From the NCBI RefSeq assembly GCF_041146795.1, contig NC_135176.1, positions 28,281,786 through 28,345,785 on the forward strand: 64,000 nucleotides of DNA, in the 5' to 3' direction. Shown here one piece after another: positions 12,501-21,500 of this stretch. The notes under the pieces are model-generated. The model saw only the letters and a program-made list of their open reading frames with translations, did not search any database and had not been told where the DNA came from. Source of the stretch: Maylandia zebra. Its lineage: Eukaryota; Chordata; Actinopteri; Cichliformes; Cichlidae. Position 1 is the stretch's first letter. Each line of letters begins with the position of its first letter. The position numbers were made by a program, and so were the translations under genes.

Positions 12501-15500
12501 AAAAGTTATATCGCGATACATATCGTTATCGTTCTATCACCCAGCTCTAATCCAAATGTCAAAATTGTCCAACATACTAAGCAACTGTTGTCATTAGAGA
12601 TGGCAGGATACCAAAAATTTGTAGTTGGTGCATGCGTTTCAAATTCTACGCATTTCAGTACAAAAAAAAACTAATCAAGAGTGACCTACTTTCCCTGTAA
12701 ACATCTGCAGGGCCGTCTTTGAGCTGCCTAGACAGGTTTGAGGTGTTCCCTCCTTTTGTTTAAGACATTGTGCAGTGAAAGAGGTTCAAAGTTGGCTTGA
12801 GACCCAAACTTGACATTAGTGAGCAGCTAGGAAAACAAAGGGGACATGCAGGAAACGGTCCAGGGCGTCAACCAATAAGATTTTAAATTTAATTAGGCTA
12901 CATTAGTTTTGGCTTTCGGTGCTTTATAAAAACAAAATTGCTGGGATAACATGATCATTTTCTTGCTTTCATTTTGACTACAAAGGAGAGCCTTTAATCA
13001 TCGACTTCCATCCAGAGAAGAAGTTGTCAATCAGTACTGTCTAATGTTGCATTACTAACCCTTAAAAAATCTGAAATGAGCTGCAAGACAAATTGAAGCT
13101 ACAGCTACAGTAACACAGCTTTCACCATTACTGATTGGTACAAATAATTACATTACAAGTTATTTAGTAGTTTAATGTTGGATTTTAATTACATTAATGC
13201 TATTTTTTGTTGCATTTATGTTTATAGAACTACAAGAATGAAACTGGTTTACTGCTTTAATTATTACTAATAAAACTGAATAATTGTTAGCATATTTAAT
13301 CCTTTATAGTTTGACAACAATATGAAAGCCACTTCAAGTTATGTCTGTTTTTCTACAAAAGAATCAAATTATCTGACATCAACTTGAGAGAATTCTTTAT
13401 TTATTTATTGTTGTGTTAATTTTTGAAGGTAAAGAAAAAACCTCAGCCATAATAAAGAAAAGGAAAACTGCAAAACAAAATTTGGGATTGCAGTAAAGAA
13501 GAAAATCTAGTTGAGTTGTGGCAAAAAAAGCCTTGTTTTTGTATGATGTGTCATGTCATCGTGACTGAGCCAAGGCCAAAGACCAGAGAAACAAATGACA
13601 GAGGAAAAACTCCCGTCTATGTTATAATCATAGTAGCAGCAGCAATAGGTTCAGTAAGTTCAGTATCATCATACAAATCACATACATGATGCTTGATGTC
13701 CTGTCAGTTCCACGTAGCACAGTGTGGCTGCAGTGAAGACTGTTCAGTGTGTAGGTGTCTTATGGCAGCTGTTGTTCCAGTATACAGGAATAATAGTCAC
13801 AGCCAGGAAACCAGTTTGTTTGACCTCTTTGTTTACTAAATTATGGAAATTATCTATTAATTTATCTATGTCAAATATAAGAACAATATTGCTGCAGTGT
13901 CTGCAGTGTCCAAAAAAAGTCATTTTATTTAGCACATATGAACACCTTAGATGTTGACCAAAGTGCTGGACGATGAGTAAAACCCAATACAAAAAATAAA
14001 AGGACAAAAAAAGAATAAAAATTATAATTTTAATAAATACAAATAGAGTACAAATATAAAACGATGGTAAGAAAGCAGTAAATATTAGAGATTTTTGTTC
14101 AAGTAATTGTCAAAAGAATGTATTATTATTGTTTTTAGTACCTGGAGATTTGTTTTTTGGTTTTTAATTATTGTACACTTTATTGCATTTTGTCTACATG
14201 TCTGTTCTTTTACTTAATCTAGCATTACTGTACTTTTATACATTTTATTTAATAGTAAAAGTCCATGTTACAGTATTGCTTGGTCTGTTTTTGCTATTCG
14301 AAAACAAGTACATTTAATCGCATTGAGGGGAGAAAAATGTGGGATTGTTTGATCAATAAAATCAGGTCATTTTAGCCCGTTGCTCGGTGGTTGCTAGAGA
14401 ACACGGCTGATCTAGATGAGAACCTTCAGGGGTCGGAGATGTCCCCATTTATACATGAGTACATTTTCACCAGCATTTCCTTCCTTTTTGTAGATTTTCT
14501 ACTTTACAAGTGGGAGAGGATTCCCAGGGTCAGAGGAGTTCAAAGACCGCGTGCAGTTTATCGGGGACATCAACAAGAGGGACGTCTCGATACAGCTGAG
14601 CCCAACTTATTTCAGCGACAACGGCACGTTTTTCTGTGACGTGAAGAACCCCCCAGATGTGATGGGGACGCAGGCTCGAACCGAGCTCAGGGTCGTGCTG
14701 AAAGGTGAGTTTTTGTCAGATTTACATTGAAATTAATGCACCAGAGTTAAATGTTGGAAATGTAGAAAATTAATAAAAAGAAAAATCAGTGACAGGTTGA
14801 GTTAGTGTGGCTGGGAAAGATGTCTTTCTAAATGCCTCCTGCTACTCTGCGGCCTTGAACAGACACTCGTCAGTTGTTTTCACCCACTCAGCAGGGCTCT
14901 GCTCACACACATGCTGATTGGATGGCGAGAAAACACAGTGTAGCACAGTGTGAGCCTCTGCGCACTATCGCTTGTGTTTCCAGGCAAAGAGGGGACTTTT
15001 CTTTTTCACTAGCCAATCAAACATGATGGACTGGATCGTGGCCATCTTAACCACAGTGTGTCGATTGCACCACCTGTAACAAGTTAAATCCTGGACTACT
15101 TAATGGTTTATCTAGGAATGCTGTTGCGACATGCTTTTGTACTACTTGCAGTTCAAACCGGATTAACTGCAAACTTTCTTTGAATCTCCTGTTAGGCATC
15201 TGTAAACATTAGATCCATATCGCCCAAATTCAAAAGATAAATGAAAGACTGTCAAGAATAAAAGTGCTACTCTGCCTGCTGGCACTAAACAGCACACAGT
15301 GACGTATTTAGCTGCAAAAATGCTTTTCTTTTTTCTTATGGGCTCACATTTATTCCCTCGCATGCCATAAAAAAATCCCTTATTACACGTTACAATTGAG
15401 CATTATGTTACAGTGTTGTGTGTTCATATTAGATGTGGGTAAAGTTATGATTAATTAAAAAAAACAACAACGGAGAAACAATGTTTGGCGACAAGCTCGT

Positions 15501-18500
15501 TAGAGATTTATTGATGCCATCCTGTTACAGGAAAAGGACGTTACCTTTGGTCTTTCGTGAGAGCAGGTTTCCACTTGCATTGGCATTTTTGTGCATTGCA
15601 AAAAGGGGCACACACATACTGTTTTTATATGCTGTGTGAGTGATGGACTAAACCCGTTCACTATGTCCCTCGACAGATATTTGTGTTATTCTCTCTCATA
15701 TTCCTGATCAAACTGATTTGTAAAGTTGCAATTGCCAATCAGGAATGAAAAATGCAATCATTTTCTGGCTTTACCCCATAATTCACCAGGTTTTTGAGGC
15801 CCTTCACGCAACTTTAAATCACACCAGGAGTATTTTAGCCTCTAGAGTGCATTGCGCCTTTTATGGACTGCTCAAATCACAGAATTTTGACCACAAGAAC
15901 TGTGATTTCATCACCGAGTGGGTGTGACCACTCTGTTCCCTGCCAGAGAGATAGTATTTGGGTAACTGGGCAACAAACATTATCCATATAGCCCCGAAAG
16001 CAGCAACAGGTCCACGGCCTGATTGTCTGCTCTGTCTAATAAACTGCATGTACCTCAGCATATCTCTGAATCTTGTTGTGACTAGGTCTGTCAGCCAGGG
16101 TTCACATTGTAATAATCTGAGGTGGAAAATTGCACTAAAATAAAAGCCTTTAATGTTGCATATACAATTTTCCATTATCTTTGGCACATCAATGGGCCAA
16201 ATCCTGTAAAAGAAAAACAAAAGGAAAATAAAGGAAACTATAAAAAGTTGTAGGAGAAGTAGATCAGACGTACATTTTTATGATTAAAATGATCACAACG
16301 GTACATTTACATACATAGCTGAGGTAATAAATGACTCCATTTGATCAGTTAAAGGTGAAATTCATTAAAGGTACAAAATAAACACATCAAATATCATCAG
16401 TTAATGAGAAAAGACTAATAAATGCAAGCTATTCAAGCACATATGGCAAATCACTGCACAACCACTGTTTGTGTTCACTCAGCTGAAGACCACATGTGCA
16501 TGTGATGGCTTGTCTGCTTTACATGTGGCTGCACCTTTTCACAGGTTGAGGTTTTTCTTTGTACCAAACATCTGTATCTAGGAAGCAATAAAGAGTCTAA
16601 ATAGAGCATGTGTGTTGTACTCGACTATGTTTTAGCCGCAGTTTCTTTTGGCTCTCACAATGAGCTGCCTTGGTATTGTTCCAGCTTTTGTTGCTCAGCT
16701 TTCAGTGATACGCCCAGCTGTGTTCTTGGTTTCCAGGCCTGGGGGTTCAAGTTTTGTGCTTTATTTATGGTAGCATAACTGTATTTATACATGATGAAGG
16801 AACCGAGTCAGCCTTGTGCTCACAATCTTATTTTTGTATTCTGAAATCTACTTTTTACTTTGAAATTATTATTCGCACAATTCTGTTTATCTTCACACGC
16901 TTTGGCTCTAACAAAGAGCTGCCTTAGTGTGGTTCCAGCTTTTAATACTACTGGATACTCAGGTTTAAGCACCACTCCCATCTGTGATGTTAATTTCCAG
17001 GAATGGGGTTTAAAAGTGTTTTATTTATAGTAGCGTAGCTTTATTTACAGTGACTGGGTGATGTGGGTCTTTCACATGAAGTCTAATTTGTTTTAGTTTG
17101 GAGGACATTCTGAAATCCATTATCAAACTAAGTAAGATGAAACTCTTTTGTTGTGTTTGCGTGTGTAATATCCGTACATTTCACAATGTTGGGCAGTTTT
17201 GTCATAATCTGTGAGTAATTAGTCCAACATTTTTGGAAACTCTGGACCACTTTAAAACATTACAAAATAGTCTGTTAGTTGACTCAAGATTTTTGCACGG
17301 TCCCGCAGAGCTGTTGGCCCTGCGCGTCGAAAGAAGCCAGTTGAGATGTTTCGGGTATTTGGTTAGGATGGCTCCTGGGTGCCTCCCAAGCATGCCCAAC
17401 TGGGAGGAGACCCTGGGGTAGACCCAGTACCCGCTAGTGAGATGCCCTGAGAAAGCCTCAGAATCCCCCAGGATGAAATGTTAGGTGTGGCTGGGAATGT
17501 CTGGAATATCATGGATGGGTGGACTGATCCTGAATGTTCTTCATTGTGTGTGTGTTTTTTTTTTTTTGTTTGTTTGTTTGTTTGTTTTTCCCCAGAGTCT
17601 TATTCGCAGAACAACACCACGCTTATAGTTGCAGGAGTTTGTGGTGCTTTATTGGTGCTTGTGCTGATTGCTGTGGCGGCCTGCATTGTCATGAGGGTAC
17701 TTCACAACCGCCATGATTACGAAGGGTAAGTGAGCCGTTCAACTTTACGCTGTTCCAGATTACCGATGACCTCAACTACAGTGAAGCTGCAAAATTTTCA
17801 AAAGTTTAAAAACTATATTCAGAACCTAAAAGTAGCTTCACTCTCAACGCCAACGTTATGCAGTTATAAGCTGAACGCACATTTAATAAATGTAACACAT
17901 ATGTACACGTGATAAAACAACTATTTGGTGATGCACTCATATATATCCAGACATAGTCGCAGTCAAACTCTTGTTAGTTTATTTATTTTTGTTCTTAGCA
18001 GCTTTAAGCTCCATATTTATATTATAGATATAAAAATATAAAGATACATCATAAAGAGCAATAAAGTTTTTGAAGTTGGTAAATACTGAATACTACAATT
18101 ATATGATTTACACCTTTATATCTGTACTAGTAGTTTCACTATAAGTGTGACACTATCATTATATTTAAGTATGAAATATTGATCTTGTGTGAGCGATGCA
18201 CACGTGATAATGATGTACATTTTTCTGACTCGCCAACTCTACTAAGATTTTTTTTTTTCAGTAAAATTAATTTCGTTCTCAATGTGACTCAGTTACTGCA
18301 ATTACTTTTATCAGTTTTCTACAGAAAGTAGTTAATAGTGAATTTTGTGTGTTATTTAGTTATTTATTTACCGTTATGAACCCAGATCCATGCAGGGTCT
18401 GCAGGTGTTCATAAATACAGTTTAGACAGTATTAAAGTTTAACATTTCTAAAAGATTTGAGAATATTTTGTCTTGTGTGCCGCAGACAGTGGTTTCACCT

Positions 18501-21500
18501 GTAAAATCCTTTATATCTACAGCTGTATGAGATGTTTTAAATCCATAAAGTAAGTGCTTCATCCGCACATCCTGTAACAATAATGATAAACAGCAAGTGG
18601 TATTTTAATTGATAGCTAGCAACGAGAATATGTTAACGTTAATCTCCTGTGAATACAGAAAAATACCCCCACTGACTGACTGAATTATAACTGAATTATA
18701 ATTGGGTTGTTTTCTTTGGTTATTTGTGTCTGTTGATAGTACCGGTAACTTTACCTGATTTGTTTGATGTTTAATGCTCACATTATGTATTCATTATACT
18801 GATGTAAAAATAATACTTGATGCTGTTAAAATGAAAGGTAAGTTAAACAGATGATACTGGTTTCCTGAATCATTGTTTTGTTTTCAGTAATATTTCACTT
18901 GAGAGGTTGGTTTTTTTTTCCCGTTAGACCCTCTGTATAGCTCTAACACTTTACAGTATCTGGTGTTTGGTGGGTACTAATTATTAACACGTTTGTTTTT
19001 AAAAAAGTGTCCACTCCAGACTTTGCATGCCTGAGGTATTTTTGACCACGTCTACCTCGCATGCCATAGAAACTCTTTCTTCATCTGAGGTATAAACAAA
19101 AGAGCCACAAATCTGAGAGATGTCCCTCTTGTCCACCAGGAAGGTGTCAATGAGAGGCCCTGTCTTTTGAGAATTGGCCCACATTTTTAAAAGGTTTGAA
19201 CACTAAAGGTTGCAAAGCAGAAGCTGCACTCGCTGAGAGGTCTCTCTTGTCAATGCAGCTGCAAATTTCTTGTTGATAGTTTTGTGCTCAACCTTGAAAT
19301 TTGTGGAGCCATGCCAGTGCTAATGCTTTGTGTGGAAACAGTTCTACTTCAGGCACCAGCACTTGCTTCTGACTGAGTAAGAAAGAAAAATCTGGCACCT
19401 TCTGCTTGGCTGCTGAGTGGGTTGAGCCTGTGAGCTGAGCTAACAGGGATCTGTGGGGTGGCTGTTTTCACTGGTGCCAGTCATTTTTTCCCCCCCCTCC
19501 ATTAAATTGTATTAACACCACTAACTTCACAGCAACACCTTCTACAAGCATGTTGAGCTTGTTGCCATTTAATCTAGACATTGTCGTTTAATGCATTTAT
19601 ATGTAATTAAGTAACCTGGTTACAGTCAATGTCTCTTTTAGGCAGATTTACTGTCTTTAGAACAGCTTAATGTTAAAGTGTAGAACTTTTATCCATCGTT
19701 TGCCACTAACATACAAAACTAAACGGTGTCTTTCTCATCTGCTTCAGTGAGGCTAACCCATCGTCAGCTTTTTCCCCCTCATGAAACATGTTTATTTGAC
19801 AACAGTATTTACAGATTTTTATTTATTTATTTTTGGGCAGTGTTCAGTCATCTTAATGGGCTGAAATTTTGGCCTCTCATTGTTCATTTAGCATTCATGT
19901 TGTTATTTTCAGGTAAACTGCCTCTCTCCCCTGTTGCCTTTACTAGAGTTGCACTGATTGGCTGCTTGACTTAAGATTTACAACCCTTAGACTGAGAAAT
20001 TAAATTGGATCAAATAAGCATTGATTCAAGCACAAACGGATTGGCATTTTATTGTTTTGTCTGTTCTATATGTTATAAAATAAAATTTAAATTGAATATT
20101 TGTTGAGAGGTTTGCTTGAGCTACTGATTAAAATCAAAAATATTTGGTTTTCTCTTCATACTGAGGAAGAAATAATAAAACTTAGTATAAACATTTAGAT
20201 TTATAATCTTTTGTTGATGTATTAACTGATCAATCAGTCTTTGCTTTTATGTGATTAACTGTCATTAATTAAGATATCATTACAATAGAAGAGCATCTAA
20301 TGACTGGTTATGTTATATGTTTGCACTAACTTTTTGTAAAAGTATTATTAATTACTAATATTTATCCATAATTTAGATGAGTATATACTCTAAATCAAGT
20401 AATTCAGATGCGGTACAGTAAGATAAACAATGGAGAATGTTAATAAACCTTATTGGGTTAATTTCCATTGTTGTACTTCTGCTCTACATATTAAAACAGT
20501 TGAATCAGTGGCTATATTTGTTGCCCTGCTCATTACATTACATTCAGCAATACTGGTAGTTTTAGTGTTGAATGTTGGAAAATAGTACATATTTGTACAG
20601 TTTTCTAGAGCCAAAGCACAGACCTTCAGATTTCTAGAAAACAGTTTTAATTAGTTAAATAAAAAATTAATTTTATTGAGCCAAGAACCTAATCCGTAAG
20701 CCCTCAAGTGGAATAAATTCAGTATCAGAGAAATCACCAGGCTTCACATTCAGATTATAAACCACATATTACAAATGATAATGTAATATAAGATCTCCCA
20801 CATGGTCACACTGGGGAAAACTGGTCGGAGACGTGCAGTGACCCAAATTATTGCAGCTCTGTGCAGTGAACTTGCAGTCTCGTTGACCTCCTGGAAAGAG
20901 ATTTGCAAAGACACTAGTTGGACTCATCAGTGCAAACTTACTTTGCTTGATTGCGATGGGTTGGCAAGCGGTCTGCATTTATAAATTAGATGACAGTAAT
21001 TTGCAAACCTTTGCTAATCTGCCTGAAAGCAACTGCAGTCCGTTTGAGTCTGATCACAATTGTTTGGAGACCAGTTCTCCTACAGATGAGCTGTGTATTT
21101 GGCTTGCGACTGTAATTGTTCCAACTGCTTGCAGCTGGTTCAATGCAATCACTAAGCAACTATGAATATTTTTGTAGTCAAATTTTCAGTCCTGTTTTTT
21201 TTCATACTAGTGTGACTGAGCCACAATTATTACCTTGTTGTTGTTGTAAAAAAAATTCAAAACCAAAAAGGGAAAAAATGCAACTATCACACAGATAAAA
21301 CTAAAACAGCTAAACTGTTATGGGTGGAGATGGAGATAAGGTTTATCTATAAAATTAAAGAAGCTAAATTATATTACACTATGAATTAAGTACAAAATTA
21401 TAAACTGTAACCTTTGTGCTAAAGAATCAGTCATAAAAATATTCATCAAAATATCTTAATTTGGATTTTATTTGATTGCAAATGTGCTTCCAAAATTGCA

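Larger units (their letters stand above)
10399..14493 (+). other. mpzl1: mpzl1 intron 2 (4.1 kb)
   Basis: GT-AG intron containing the repeat nest at 11.7-12.55 kb. From 12.6 to 14.3 kb it is AT-rich with nothing recognised. Confidence 0.85.
14705..17595 (+). other. mpzl1: mpzl1 intron 3 (2.9 kb)
   Basis: GT-AG intron with the tandem duplication, the Rex1-like fragment and a (TTTG)n tract near 17,567-17,590 that lies in the acceptor's pyrimidine tract. Confidence 0.85.

Noticed and set aside
18999..19184. Protein-like minus frame in mpzl1 intron 4
   Set aside because: May be old transposase, but no diagnostic motif could be read, so no element was called.
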